Shown here: positions 6,817 to 14,660 of the stretch, in pieces
Position numbering within the stretch: the first letter of the stretch is position 1
Layout of the letters: every line of letters starts with the position of its first letter
Assembly (NCBI GenBank): GCA_964356745.1
Contig: CAYHIW010000009.1
Coordinates: forward strand, 1-22,707
Length of the DNA stretch: 22,707 bases
Direction: 5' to 3'
Source: CAYHIW01 sp964356745
GTDB taxonomy: Bacteria > Patescibacteriota > Microgenomatia > UBA1406 > GWC2-37-13
Notes under the pieces: generated by a model
Database searches by the model: none
Seen by the model: the letters and a program-made list of their open reading frames with translations, nothing else
Told to the model about the DNA's origin: nothing
Position numbers and translations under genes: made by a program

Positions 6817-7452
6817 ATGAGTGTTGATGGGTTGGGTAAAAAATTGTTTTATTTTTTAATCGTTGTTGGTCTTGTCAATATCGCTGTTTTTGATGTTTTG
6901 TTTTTTCTCCAAACAAAAAATGCTCCAGAGACTTCTAACGTAAAAGCAGCCCAAACAAGCAAAGAAACGACCAAATCAAAGAGTGCATGCCCACAAAGTT
7001 GTATAACTAAAATTAATGAAGTTTCCTCTGCACTTTCACAACAATCTGTTTCAGAAAAAACCATTACTACAACAGTTCCATCTGAGCCAAAAGAGTATTA
7101 TGCTCCTATCGGGGCTGGAAATACCTCAGCTGACGACTGGGAAGACGTAGCAGGACTTCAGGTCACCATCGACACAACAAAATACTCCAAAATAAAAGCC
7201 GCATACTTTGAAGCGTCGGTTCGAATTCCGACTAAAAATCAATGGGCGAATGTTCGCTTGTACGATATCGACAGTAAACATCCTGTCTGGTTTTCGGAAG
7301 TATCGTTCCCAAGTGGCAACGATCCCACACTTCTTATCTCAAACCCCATTGTTCTTGAAACAGGTTATAAACGATATCAAGTACAGATGAAGACGCAGTT
7401 AAAATATCCCGCATATCTTGATCAATCTCGCGTACGCATCGTCACTGAATAA
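6817..7452 (+). CDS. Membrane-anchored extracellular hypothetical protein
   Basis: 211 aa, family not recognised. One membrane helix near the N-terminus (about 9-31), a Ser/Thr/Lys linker containing a CPQSC cysteine pair (58-62), and a C-terminal globular part (about 95-211). That part is rich in beta-type alternation (AAYFEASVRIP, WANVRLYDI, YKRYQVQMKT, SRVRIV) and looks like a beta-sandwich of carbohydrate-binding-module or jelly-roll type; this is a guess from the pattern. N-in orientation would put the C-terminal domain outside the cell. It lies between the FtsEX-M23 unit and the surface operon and is separated from each by a gap carrying 7-nt repeats. Confidence 0.75.
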   Translation: MSVDGLGKKLFYFLIVVGLVNIAVFDVLFFLQTKNAPETSNVKAAQTSKETTKSKSACPQSCITKINEVSSALSQQSVSEKTITTTVPSEPKEYYAPIGAGNTSADDWEDVAGLQVTIDTTKYSKIKAAYFEASVRIPTKNQWANVRLYDIDSKHPVWFSEVSFPSGNDPTLLISNPIVLETGYKRYQVQMKTQLKYPAYLDQSRVRIVTE

Positions 7453-7524
7453 AGATTTAGAATTCCTTTTCGCACGCGCCAAACTGAAAAAATGTAGACT
7501 ATAGTCCGTTGACGAACCTCCTAG

Positions 7525-7552
7525 AACGTGTAACGTGAAACGTAGAACATGA
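7525..7552 (+). repeat. Heptanucleotide array running into a start codon
   Basis: Four phased 7-nt units with consensus AACGTRN; the fourth unit, AACATGA, contains the ATG of the 7549 gene. On the opposite strand the units read GTTNNAC, the same family as the arrays at 6782-6809 and 7575-7616. Most of the preceding 70 bases (7453-7524) hold no gene and no clear promoter; a TATAGT at 7500-7505 lacks a good -35. Confidence 0.7.
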
Positions 7553-8766
7553 AAAGAATATTTTACAGACTTTTATTTTACGTTCTATGCTTTACGCTCT
7601 ATACTTCACGCTCTTTGGCGGATTCAACAATTAAGATTAATGAATTCCAGGTAGACACTTCACCGCAGAACATTGAGCTTTTCAACCTCGGATCTACACC
7701 CATTGACATATCAGGTTGGTATCTTGATGATAGCGGAGGATCTTCCTATTACACTATTTCCTCAAATCTGACATTGGAACCCAATAGTTGCTACGTTTTT
7801 TCTTCGGACTTTAATTTAAACAAGTCGTCTGCTGATTCGGTCCGACTTTTTGATAAATCAAGTCCTCCCATAACCTCATCCGCTACTCTTATCGATTCAT
7901 TTTCATACGTATCATCACATGGAGCAGGTAATTCTTATTCACGATCTACAGATGGTGGATCAATATGGACAACTATTCCATCTTCCATAGGTCTTTATAA
8001 TGTAACTGACGCATCGTGCATTTTTCAAATCACTCCAACCCCTGCCTTGCCAACAAGCGTATCCATACCAACTCCCCCCTCAACACCGACATTCATACCA
8101 ACTTCTACAGCTACTCCCTCTTTCACAGTTTCCAATCATCAAAACGTATATGTCACCGAAGTATTTTCATCTCCACAAACAGGCGAAGCCGAATGGATTG
8201 AGCTATATAATGATAATAATTTTGAGGTCTCACTTCAGAATTGGTATATCGACGATGAACTAAATGCTGGCTCGAGTCCGAAGTTATTTTCACTAACGAT
8301 AGCTTCAAAAAGCTTCAATGCCATAACGCTCAGCTCTTCTATCTTTAATAATAGTGGAGATTCTGTGAGACTCCTTAACGCAGAAAAAGGAGAAAAAGAC
8401 AGTTTTGAGTTTGGTGTTGGTACGTCAAATCTATCTTTTGGTAAGATTCATTTTGAAGGTGATGAAGTCTGTAAACAAACTCCGTCAAAAGGAACACGTA
8501 ATAATCCATGCAGCAACGTTACTCCAACTTCTGTTAACGCCAAAATGACACCTCAACCGAGCGTAACGACAAAGCCAACAACGACAAAGCCAACAACGAC
8601 CAAACCTAAACCCACAATCAAACCTACTTCAGATGTTCTTGGCGTTGAAACAGAGAATACAAAATCTTCAATAAAGGCTGTCGATGTTGGAACGAATTCA
8701 TCTCTTATTTCTATTGTTTTTTCTATTTTGACTATCGTATCGGTTTTCTTTAAAATAAAGACGTGA
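7549..8766 (+). CDS. Cell-surface protein with two lamin-tail domains
   Basis: 405 aa exported, membrane-anchored protein. Signal peptide 1-24 (cleavage after SLA). First LTD-type beta-sandwich about 27-158 (INEFQ, IELFNLGSTPIDISGWYLDD) and a second about 198-322 (VYVTEVFSSP, EWIELYNDNNFEVSLQNWYIDD). The two share the hallmark pattern of a strand ending in E(L/W)xxLYN followed by a GW/NWYxDD strand. Pro/Thr-rich linkers lie at 161-195 and 323-362; the second contains a TTTKP tandem repeat. A C-terminal hydrophobic helix (about 383-401) followed by a short basic tail holds it in the membrane. LTD domains are known in bacterial surface proteins, often with nucleases; no catalytic domain is seen here, so adhesion or a structural surface role is only an inference. 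First gene of a five-gene overlapping unit (4-nt GTGA overlap with the next gene). Confidence 0.85.
   Translation: MKRIFYRLLFYVLCFTLYTSRSLADSTIKINEFQVDTSPQNIELFNLGSTPIDISGWYLDDSGGSSYYTISSNLTLEPNSCYVFSSDFNLNKSSADSVRLFDKSSPPITSSATLIDSFSYVSSHGAGNSYSRSTDGGSIWTTIPSSIGLYNVTDASCIFQITPTPALPTSVSIPTPPSTPTFIPTSTATPSFTVSNHQNVYVTEVFSSPQTGEAEWIELYNDNNFEVSLQNWYIDDELNAGSSPKLFSLTIASKSFNAITLSSSIFNNSGDSVRLLNAEKGEKDSFEFGVGTSNLSFGKIHFEGDEVCKQTPSKGTRNNPCSNVTPTSVNAKMTPQPSVTTKPTTTKPTTTKPKPTIKPTSDVLGVETENTKSSIKAVDVGTNSSLISIVFSILTIVSVFFKIKT
7575..7616 (+). repeat. Heptanucleotide array inside the signal peptide coding sequence
   Basis: Six phased 7-nt units, consensus GYTYTAY, lie inside the CDS and encode most of the hydrophobic core of the signal peptide (FYVLCFTLYTSRSL). 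They are an inverted relative of the array at 7525-7552. Confidence 0.6.
8566..8610 (+). repeat. 15-nt tandem repeat encoding TTTKP
   Basis: Three 15-nt copies (8566-8580, 8581-8595, 8596-8610). The first two are identical (ACGACAAAGCCAACA) and the third is diverged. They encode the Thr/Lys/Pro spacer before the C-terminal membrane helix and are probably length-variable. Confidence 0.8.
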
Positions 8767-9146
8767 TATATAAATACTGGCTACCTCCAATTCTATGGAT
8801 GACAATTATTTTCTTTCTTTCATCGCGAGAATCTGTTTTAGTTTCAAACATTGGTACTGTTAATTTTTTCTTTTTTAAGTCTCTCCATGTCATTGAGTAC
8901 GGAATTCTTTACTTTCTCCTGTTTCGAGCATTTCTCACAAAAAACGCAAAACAAACAAATAATGCTTATATGAAAGCCTTTATTTTCTCCTTTCTCTATG
9001 CTCTCTCCGATGAGATTCATCAACTATTAGTACCAACGCGGGAAGGAAGATTGCGAGACGTATTTATTGACGTTGTTGGAATGGTCTTTACATATATGTA
9101 TATTAAATACTATATAAATAAGTCATTTTTGAAGAAATTATTATGA
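8763..9146 (+). CDS. VanZ-like family membrane protein
   Basis: 127 aa, GTG start overlapping the preceding stop (GTGA). Hydrophobic helices lie at about 5-21, 37-57, 67-84 and 99-117. Conserved VanZ-like features: early WM..IFFLSS, H42 in the LHVIEYGILYFLLFRAF helix, SDEIHQLLVPTREGRLRDVFIDVVG at about 82-106. In the vanA cluster VanZ lowers teicoplanin sensitivity by an unclear route; most family members are chromosomal genes in envelope contexts, so no resistance role is claimed. The start is fixed by translational coupling. It overlaps the next gene by 4 nt. Confidence 0.88.
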   Translation: MIYKYWLPPILWMTIIFFLSSRESVLVSNIGTVNFFFFKSLHVIEYGILYFLLFRAFLTKNAKQTNNAYMKAFIFSFLYALSDEIHQLLVPTREGRLRDVFIDVVGMVFTYMYIKYYINKSFLKKLL

Positions 9147-10015
9147 TGGGTAAGATTACATCTTTGATTCATGAATTTTTTGTTCCCAGTGAGCGTAATG
9201 GATACCGCTCACGATCCGTACATCATGGATTTCTCACAACCTACCTGATCATTGCGTTTATCATCGTTTTGCTTGCAAAAAGTAACGGAGGACAAAACGT
9301 CTTAGGATACGCAACCGATATCCGAAGCGCAAAACTTCTAGAACTAACCAACGCTCAGAGAATCAAAAACGATCTAACACCTCTTACATATAACACAAAA
9401 CTTCAAGATGCCGCCTATGCTAAGGCAAAAGACATGTTTGCCAACAATTACTGGGCACATTATGGCCCGGGTGGCAAAACACCTTGGGATTTCATCCTAA
9501 CCTCAGAGTACGACTATGACTTTGCGGGTGAAAACCTTGCGAAGAACTTTCTTTTCTCCAAAAATGTCGTAGACGCATGGATGAATTCATCCTCACATAG
9601 AGAAAATATGCTTCGAAGTGATTTTAACGAGGTGGGATTTGCCATAGTAAACGGCGTGCTCAACGGCGAGCCGACTACTCTTGTCGTTCAAATGCTTGCA
9701 AAACCATCAGTAACAGAACTTGCTAAGTTAGACCATGGAACAGAAAAACAAGTACCAGTACCTGTCAAAAATATCGCTGAGGTTTATGGCGAACAACAAA
9801 GTAATCAAATACAACCAGCCATAAATATTAGACTACCCTTAACGTCAATCTATCTATTCCTCGGCTTTCTTGCGATTGTTTTCGCACTGGATTATTATTT
9901 TGGTGCAAAATTAAACCTACCACGAGTCCACGGAAAACATATCGCCCATCTTATGTTCTTAAGCGCTATTGCAGTCGGCGTTGTTTTCTTTTTATCAAAA
10001 GGTACCATTCTTTAA
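9143..10015 (+). CDS. CAP/SCP (PR-1-like) domain membrane protein
   Basis: 290 aa. N-terminal membrane helix (about 30-45), extracellular CAP domain (about 60-187), then two C-terminal helices (about 233-252 and 268-284). The CAP cavity residues are present: H106 in YWAHY, E130 in AGENLA, H152 in SSSHRENML; the closing strand GEPTTLVVQMLAKP follows. CAP proteins are secreted or surface proteins of varied function (lipid or metal binding, some with proposed protease activity); which applies cannot be read here. Two extra helices after the CAP domain are less usual, as many bacterial CAP proteins have only an N-terminal anchor. ATGA overlap with the VanZ-like gene. Confidence 0.92.
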   Translation: MMGKITSLIHEFFVPSERNGYRSRSVHHGFLTTYLIIAFIIVLLAKSNGGQNVLGYATDIRSAKLLELTNAQRIKNDLTPLTYNTKLQDAAYAKAKDMFANNYWAHYGPGGKTPWDFILTSEYDYDFAGENLAKNFLFSKNVVDAWMNSSSHRENMLRSDFNEVGFAIVNGVLNGEPTTLVVQMLAKPSVTELAKLDHGTEKQVPVPVKNIAEVYGEQQSNQIQPAINIRLPLTSIYLFLGFLAIVFALDYYFGAKLNLPRVHGKHIAHLMFLSAIAVGVVFFLSKGTIL

Positions 10016-10018
10016 TCC

Positions 10019-10303
10019 ATGCCGCATCACGTTTTATTCGCGTTAAAAAGAGATCTCACCAAGTCGCCATTTGACTATTTAGTACTCCTTACAACAAGCG
10101 TTCTTTTTATTGTGTTTTTACAACTATTTAAAGGGGAGCGATTTCCAAGCTTTTTAACGCTTCTTATTTTTGTCTCGTTTTATATAGTGTGGGGAGCATA
10201 TCATCACGCCCGCGAAGAAACGGTGCATCTTAAAAATATGATAGAATACATCTTGATCGGATTTACTGTTCTTATATTATTGATTCTATTATTTTCAATA
10301 TAA
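10019..10303 (+). CDS. Small three-helix membrane protein
   Basis: 94 aa, family not recognised. Three membrane helices (about 19-37, 43-60, 73-93) separated by short charged loops; the second loop holds a histidine- and acid-rich stretch HHAREETVHLKN (61-73). It sits 3 nt after the CAP gene and its TAA overlaps the ATG of the next gene (TAATG), so it is part of the surface operon and probably an accessory membrane component. Confidence 0.8.
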   Translation: MPHHVLFALKRDLTKSPFDYLVLLTTSVLFIVFLQLFKGERFPSFLTLLIFVSFYIVWGAYHHAREETVHLKNMIEYILIGFTVLILLILLFSI

Positions 10304-11031
10304 TGAAAGGTGTCATTCTTGCAGGTGGGTTGGGAACTCGACTCTACCCTCTTACTCTTTCTACAAACAAACATTTGCTTCCTGTATATGACAAACCAAT
10401 GATTTTCTATCCCATCAAAACACTTATTGATGCAGGAGTAAAAGAAATTATGGTTATCGCCTCTGGCCCACACTCCGGTCAATTTATTCATGTTTTAAAA
10501 AATGGTAAAGAGTTTGGTATCGAACATCTTGAATATGCGTATCAAGAAAAACCCGACGGAGGTATCGCAGATGCTCTTTCGCTTGCCGAAGAATTTGCTG
10601 ACGGAGGCGCAATCACCGTAATTCTCGGAGATAATACAACCGATGCGGACATCTCAAAACCAATTCAAGACTTTAAAGATGGCGCTCTCATTTTTCTCAG
10701 AACAGTGACTGATCCAAAACGCTTTGGCGTCCCAAGATTCAATCCTCAAGACAAAACAAAGATCGTAGAAATCATAGAGAAGCCAAAAGATCCTCCGTCA
10801 AACTTTGCAGTTACCGGTCTTTATATCTATGACAACGAGGTTTTTAGCTTTATCCGTCAATGTAAACCATCCGATCGAGGAGAACTTGAAATAACAGATG
10901 TAAACAATCACTATATTAAACAAAATAAGATGAACTGGGCTGAACTTAACGGATACTGGCTAGACGCTGGTACTTTTGACACACTTCTTGAAGCAAATAA
11001 TTATTGGGCAAAAAAACATAAGAACCAGTAA
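10303..11031 (+). CDS. Sugar-1-phosphate nucleotidyltransferase (RmlA-like)
   Basis: 242 aa. Joins a nucleoside triphosphate (dTTP in true RmlA) to a sugar 1-phosphate, giving an NDP-sugar and pyrophosphate. Nucleotide-binding loop GGLGTRLYPLT (8-18), KHLLPVYDKPMI (23-34), metal Asp110 in VILGDN, EKP (159-161), GELEITDVN (193-201) and GYWLDAGTFDTLLEA (217-231) all match the glucose-1-phosphate thymidylyltransferase family. It is about 50 residues shorter than E. coli RmlA, which lacks nothing catalytic but loses the C-terminal helices used for allosteric dTTP binding. No rmlB, rmlC or rmlD is next to it. As last gene of the surface operon it probably supplies a sugar for envelope glycans. Confidence 0.92.
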   Translation: MKGVILAGGLGTRLYPLTLSTNKHLLPVYDKPMIFYPIKTLIDAGVKEIMVIASGPHSGQFIHVLKNGKEFGIEHLEYAYQEKPDGGIADALSLAEEFADGGAITVILGDNTTDADISKPIQDFKDGALIFLRTVTDPKRFGVPRFNPQDKTKIVEIIEKPKDPPSNFAVTGLYIYDNEVFSFIRQCKPSDRGELEITDVNNHYIKQNKMNWAELNGYWLDAGTFDTLLEANNYWAKKHKNQ

Positions 11032-11038
11032 ACTCCCA

Positions 11039-11067
11039 TTGATTCATCATTCATAATTCGTTATTCT
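11039..11067 (+). promoter_or_regulatory. Probable promoter of the 11078 gene (TTGATT-17-TATTCT)
   Basis: TTGATT (11039-11044) and TATTCT (11062-11067) are 17 bp apart, with the ATG 10 nt after the -10. The -10 hexamer is the same as that proposed for the 3553 gene. The elements lie in a 7-nt repeat array, which lowers confidence. Confidence 0.4.
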
Positions 11068-11075
11068 TAATTTAT
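11041..11075 (+). repeat. Heptanucleotide array before the 11078 gene
   Basis: Five phased 7-nt units, consensus NATTCNT (first two GATTCAT and CATTCAT, last AATTTAT), ending 2 nt before the ATG. The sequence family differs from the GTTNNAC arrays but the period and placement are the same. Confidence 0.65.
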
Positions 11076-11077
11076 AT

Positions 11078-11347
11078 ATGGATCTTGTTCAAATCTTACT
11101 CGCAGTTACACTCGCCGTTATTTCTCTCTTTATCATTCTTATTGGTATTCAAATTATTGCTATACTTAAAGAAATAAGAAAAACACTAGAACGAGTCGAC
11201 GAGATTGTAGGTAATGTTGAAAAGATCGGAAATAATATTGAGAATGGAATTAGCGAAGCTACTGGTTTTATGCAAGGTGCAAAAGGACTAATGAGATTAA
11301 TTGAGGTCTTTGGTAAAAAGAAACAAGATCCCGAATTAAACGCTTGA
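11078..11347 (+). CDS. Small TM plus coiled-coil protein (DUF948-like)
   Basis: 89 aa. One long N-terminal membrane helix (about 3-28) runs into an amphipathic, coiled-coil-like stretch (KEIRKTLERVDEIVGNVEKI, about 31-50), then a Gly/Met-rich region and a lysine-rich tail. The layout resembles small DUF948-type general-stress proteins, but the match is by architecture only. It has its own probable promoter and is followed after 96 nt by rpoB; the rpoB promoter begins inside its last codons. Confidence 0.75.
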   Translation: MDLVQILLAVTLAVISLFIILIGIQIIAILKEIRKTLERVDEIVGNVEKIGNNIENGISEATGFMQGAKGLMRLIEVFGKKKQDPELNA

Positions 11348-11372
11348 CTTTGGATAAAAACTTGTGTATATT
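11344..11372 (+). promoter_or_regulatory. rpoB operon promoter (TTGACT-17-TATATT)
   Basis: TTGACT (11344-11349) overlaps the end of the preceding gene and TATATT is at 11367-11372, 17 bp apart. The expected start near 11379 gives a leader of about 64 nt, the only clear 5' untranslated region among the promoters in this window. A weak Shine-Dalgarno (AGAGGG, 9 nt before the ATG) fits a leadered transcript. Confidence 0.7.
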
Positions 11373-11390
11373 ATAGAGGTTTTTTAATAG

Positions 11391-11411
11391 ATCCCCCTTT
11401 ATTGGGGGGAT
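11391..11411 (+). terminator. Hairpin in the rpoB leader (attenuator or terminator)
   Basis: ATCCCCC (11391-11397) pairs with GGGGGAT (11405-11411) around a 7-nt loop, followed by a T-rich but interrupted stretch (TTTCATTTATTCT). It lies between the rpoB promoter and the rpoB ATG. It could partly terminate transcription, bind a regulator, or shield the leader from decay. The T-tract is too broken for a confident terminator call. Confidence 0.55.
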
Positions 11412-11442
11412 TTCATTTATTCTATAAAGAGGGCTTCTTAAG

Positions 11443-14400
11443 ATGCGAAATAATAATAAAACTAATAGTAATCCTAATCAAGAACTAAGACTTGGTAAGC
11501 GAGAAGAAACTCTAGAAGAACTTAACCTCATTGAAATACAAAAAGACTCCTGGCAACGATTCATACAAAAAGACCTTAGACAAATCATTACAGAATTTTT
11601 TCCCATAGACGATTACACAGGGAAAAAATTCACACTCTTTTTTGATGATTTCTATTTTGCAGATACCCGATATCCACTCGAACTTTGTCTTCAAAAGAAA
11701 CTTACTTACGACACACCAGTCTACCTAAAACTAAGATTGCTTAATAAAAAAACTGGAACAGAAAAAAAACAAGACGTGTACTTTTTTAATCTTCCAAAAA
11801 TGACTGATCGCGGTACGTTCATCATAAACGGAATTGAGCGCGTTGTAATTAATCAACTCGTTCGAGCTCCTGGAGTTTATTTCACCGCGGAAATTGACAA
11901 AACAACCGGTCTCACCCTTTACAACGCAGAACTTCGTCCATACATTGGAGCATGGCTTGACATAACGATAAATAAAAATAGTCTTATCGAAATTAAAGTA
12001 AACAAGAAAAGAAAATTTTTAGGAACAGTTCTTGTAAGGGCCTTTGAAGGTGGTACTCAAAACGAGATTCTTCAGGAGTTTTCTGACCTTGACAAATCCC
12101 TTGTTGAAAAATATCTCTTACCGACACTTAAGAAAGACCACACTCAGACAAAAGACGAAGCAACTCTTGAGATTTATCGTAAAGTCAAACCAGGAGAGCC
12201 TCTTATTCTCGACAACGCCTACGACACAATCAATAGTTTATTCTTTAACCCACGTCGCTACTCACTCAATGACGTTGGACGATACAAAATCAACAAAAAA
12301 CTTGGACTCGATCTTCCTATTGAGAAAGAAAATTATCTTCTCACTAAGCGAGATCTTGTCGCAACCATCAAATATCTTATTAATATCACTGCAGAAAAAG
12401 GAAATTTTGACGACATAGATCACTTAGGAAATCGAAGACTTCGAACAGTGGGAGAACTTGTTGGAATGTACGGAATCCGTGTGGGAATGGTACGCGCAGA
12501 ACGAGAAATTAAAGAGCGTATGAGCTTGGTTATGACAGACACCGTTGTCACGCCATCTCAAGTTGTCAATTCAAAACCTCTTACGGTTGCATTGAATTCA
12601 TTTTTTAGAACCAGCCAACTTTCAACTATTGTTGATCAAACCAATCCATTATCTGAACTCGACAATTTAAGAAGAATCACTGTGGGAGGACCTGGAGGAA
12701 TTGAGAAAGAAAGAGCTTCATTTTCAATTCGCGATATTTCAGCTTCTCAATATGGAAGGATCTGCCCTATTAGATCTCCTGAAGGTCCAAATATTGGAGT
12801 CGTTACCTACCTAACACTTTATGGAAAAGTAAACAAATATAACTTTATCGAAACTCCATACAAAAAAATTGTAAAAACAAAAAAAGGCAATAAGATTGAG
12901 GCTCGTATCACGGAAGACATCACCTACATGCAAGCAGACGATGAGGAAAAGTATTACATTGCATCCGACACCGTACACGTTGACGATAAGGGCGTTATTC
13001 AAGACGAACACGTTGTTGCACGACACCTTGGTGAGTTGGCCGAAGTAACTCCTGATAAACTTGATTATATTGATGTTTCAGCACGTCAAGCAATCGGTGC
13101 ATCCGCAGCTCTTATTCCGTTTCTACAAAACGATGACGCAAGTCGAGCTCTTATGGGTACTCACATGCAATGTCAAGCAGTACCTGTTGTTAAACCACAC
13201 GCTCCACTCGTTGGAACCGGAATGGAGAAAAAGATCGCTGCAGCTTTAGGAAGAACTGTTTACGCGCAAGAAGATAGCGTTGTCGATTATGTTGATGGAA
13301 GAAAGGTCATTCTTAAAGGTAAGAGTGGTAAAAAATACGAATATGACTTGGCTCGATTTATTAAAACCAACAAAGACGTTGTATTTGATCAAAGACCAAG
13401 AGTTGAACCTAAACAAAAACTTAAAAAAGGTGATACGGTTATTGATGGACCAGCAACCGAATCAGGAAAGCTGGCGCTCGGGCAAAATCTTGTCATCGCC
13501 TATACTTCTCTTAACGGTCTTGGTTACGAAGACGGTTTTGTTATATCTGATCGTCTTGTAAAAGATGACGTATTAACCTCAATATCAAGTGAGGAGTTCA
13601 TTGCAGATGTTATAGATACTAAACTAGGACCTGAGGAACTAACACGAGACATACCAAATGTCCGCGAAGAAGTACTTCAAAATTTAGATAAAGACGGACT
13701 TGTTGTTGTTGGAACAGAAATAAAAGGTGGAGATATTCTTGTTGGTAAAGTTGCCCCCAAAGGAGAAAAAGAACTTTCCGCAGAAGAACGACTACTTCGG
13801 GCTATTTTTGGTGAAAAGGCAAAGGACGTTAAAGACACCTCTCTTCGTATGCCTTATGGTAAAAGGGGCGTTGTCGTTAATGTTCAAACAATCGACACAA
13901 AAAAGGATCCAAACGAACTTGAACCAAGCGTCATTAAAAGAATCGTCGTCACAACGGCACAACTTCGAAAAATAACCATTGGTGACAAACTTGCAGGCCG
14001 ACATGGTAATAAAGGAGTCATCTCACGCGTACTTCCTGAATGGGACATGCCTCATCTTGAAGACGGTACTCCAGTCGACATCATCATCTCACCTCTTTCT
14101 ATTCTTTCAAGAATGAATTTAGGACAGTTGTTTGAAACACTTTTAGGAATGATTGCAAAACACAATGGAAATAATCTTTCTATTCCTGTTTTTGAAAAAC
14201 TGAAAGAAGACTTTATTACAAACGAGTTGAAAAAACTTGGTATGCCTCCAGACGGTAAGGTAACGCTCTATGACGGACAAACAGGACAACCATTTGAAAA
14301 GAAGGTTCTTGTTGGAGTTGGCTATATCATGAAGCTTATTCACATGATTGAAGATAAATTTCACGCACGATCTGTCGGACCATACTCACTCGTTACTCAA

Positions 14401-14658
14401 CAACCGCTTGGAGGAAAATCTCAAATGGGAGGACAACGGTTTGGAGAGATGGAAGTATGGGCGCTTGAGTCACATCGAGTACCTCACGTCCTTCAAGAAA
14501 TGCTTACGATCAAAAGTGATGACCTTCGAGGAAGAGTTAAAGCGTTTGAATCAATCATTAAGGGACTTGAAATTCCACAATCAAGCGTACCCGAATCATT
14601 CCACGTTCTTCTTAAAGAATTAAATGCTCTTGGATTATCAGTTGATTACATTAAATAA
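11443..14658 (+). CDS. rpoB: RNA polymerase beta subunit
   Basis: 1071 aa, shorter than E. coli (1342) because the lineage-specific insertions are missing; it is full length for a compact beta subunit. Landmarks: LGKREETLEELNLIEIQKDSW near the start, MTDRGTFIINGIERVVINQLVRAPGVYF, the rifampicin region from residue 387 (FFRTSQLS...), YGRICPIRSPEGPNIG, active-site lysines K849 and K857 in GDKLAGRHGNKGVIS, and the C-terminal GGKSQMGGQRFGEMEVWALE. Several rifampicin-contact positions differ from the sensitive consensus (separate finding). The usual upstream genes rplKAJL are not here. The ATG of rpoC is 2 nt after the stop. Confidence 0.98.
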   Translation: MRNNNKTNSNPNQELRLGKREETLEELNLIEIQKDSWQRFIQKDLRQIITEFFPIDDYTGKKFTLFFDDFYFADTRYPLELCLQKKLTYDTPVYLKLRLLNKKTGTEKKQDVYFFNLPKMTDRGTFIINGIERVVINQLVRAPGVYFTAEIDKTTGLTLYNAELRPYIGAWLDITINKNSLIEIKVNKKRKFLGTVLVRAFEGGTQNEILQEFSDLDKSLVEKYLLPTLKKDHTQTKDEATLEIYRKVKPGEPLILDNAYDTINSLFFNPRRYSLNDVGRYKINKKLGLDLPIEKENYLLTKRDLVATIKYLINITAEKGNFDDIDHLGNRRLRTVGELVGMYGIRVGMVRAEREIKERMSLVMTDTVVTPSQVVNSKPLTVALNSFFRTSQLSTIVDQTNPLSELDNLRRITVGGPGGIEKERASFSIRDISASQYGRICPIRSPEGPNIGVVTYLTLYGKVNKYNFIETPYKKIVKTKKGNKIEARITEDITYMQADDEEKYYIASDTVHVDDKGVIQDEHVVARHLGELAEVTPDKLDYIDVSARQAIGASAALIPFLQNDDASRALMGTHMQCQAVPVVKPHAPLVGTGMEKKIAAALGRTVYAQEDSVVDYVDGRKVILKGKSGKKYEYDLARFIKTNKDVVFDQRPRVEPKQKLKKGDTVIDGPATESGKLALGQNLVIAYTSLNGLGYEDGFVISDRLVKDDVLTSISSEEFIADVIDTKLGPEELTRDIPNVREEVLQNLDKDGLVVVGTEIKGGDILVGKVAPKGEKELSAEERLLRAIFGEKAKDVKDTSLRMPYGKRGVVVNVQTIDTKKDPNELEPSVIKRIVVTTAQLRKITIGDKLAGRHGNKGVISRVLPEWDMPHLEDGTPVDIIISPLSILSRMNLGQLFETLLGMIAKHNGNNLSIPVFEKLKEDFITNELKKLGMPPDGKVTLYDGQTGQPFEKKVLVGVGYIMKLIHMIEDKFHARSVGPYSLVTQQPLGGKSQMGGQRFGEMEVWALESHRVPHVLQEMLTIKSDDLRGRVKAFESIIKGLEIPQSSVPESFHVLLKELNALGLSVDYIK

Positions 14659-14660
14659 CA

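Noticed and set aside
6700..6820. Frameshift or truncation at the end of the M23 gene
   Set aside because: The downstream 36 bases do not encode the missing VKKGD-HxH segment in any frame, and that segment is already present upstream in the same protein, so permutation explains it better.
8763..9146. Glycopeptide resistance from the VanZ-like gene
   Set aside because: No vanHAX or regulator genes nearby; VanZ-like proteins are widespread with unrelated or unknown roles.
11420..11442. Second small hairpin (AAGA/TTCTT) just before rpoB
   Set aside because: The stem is only 4 bp with a 4-nt loop and AT-rich, too weak to report as a structure.
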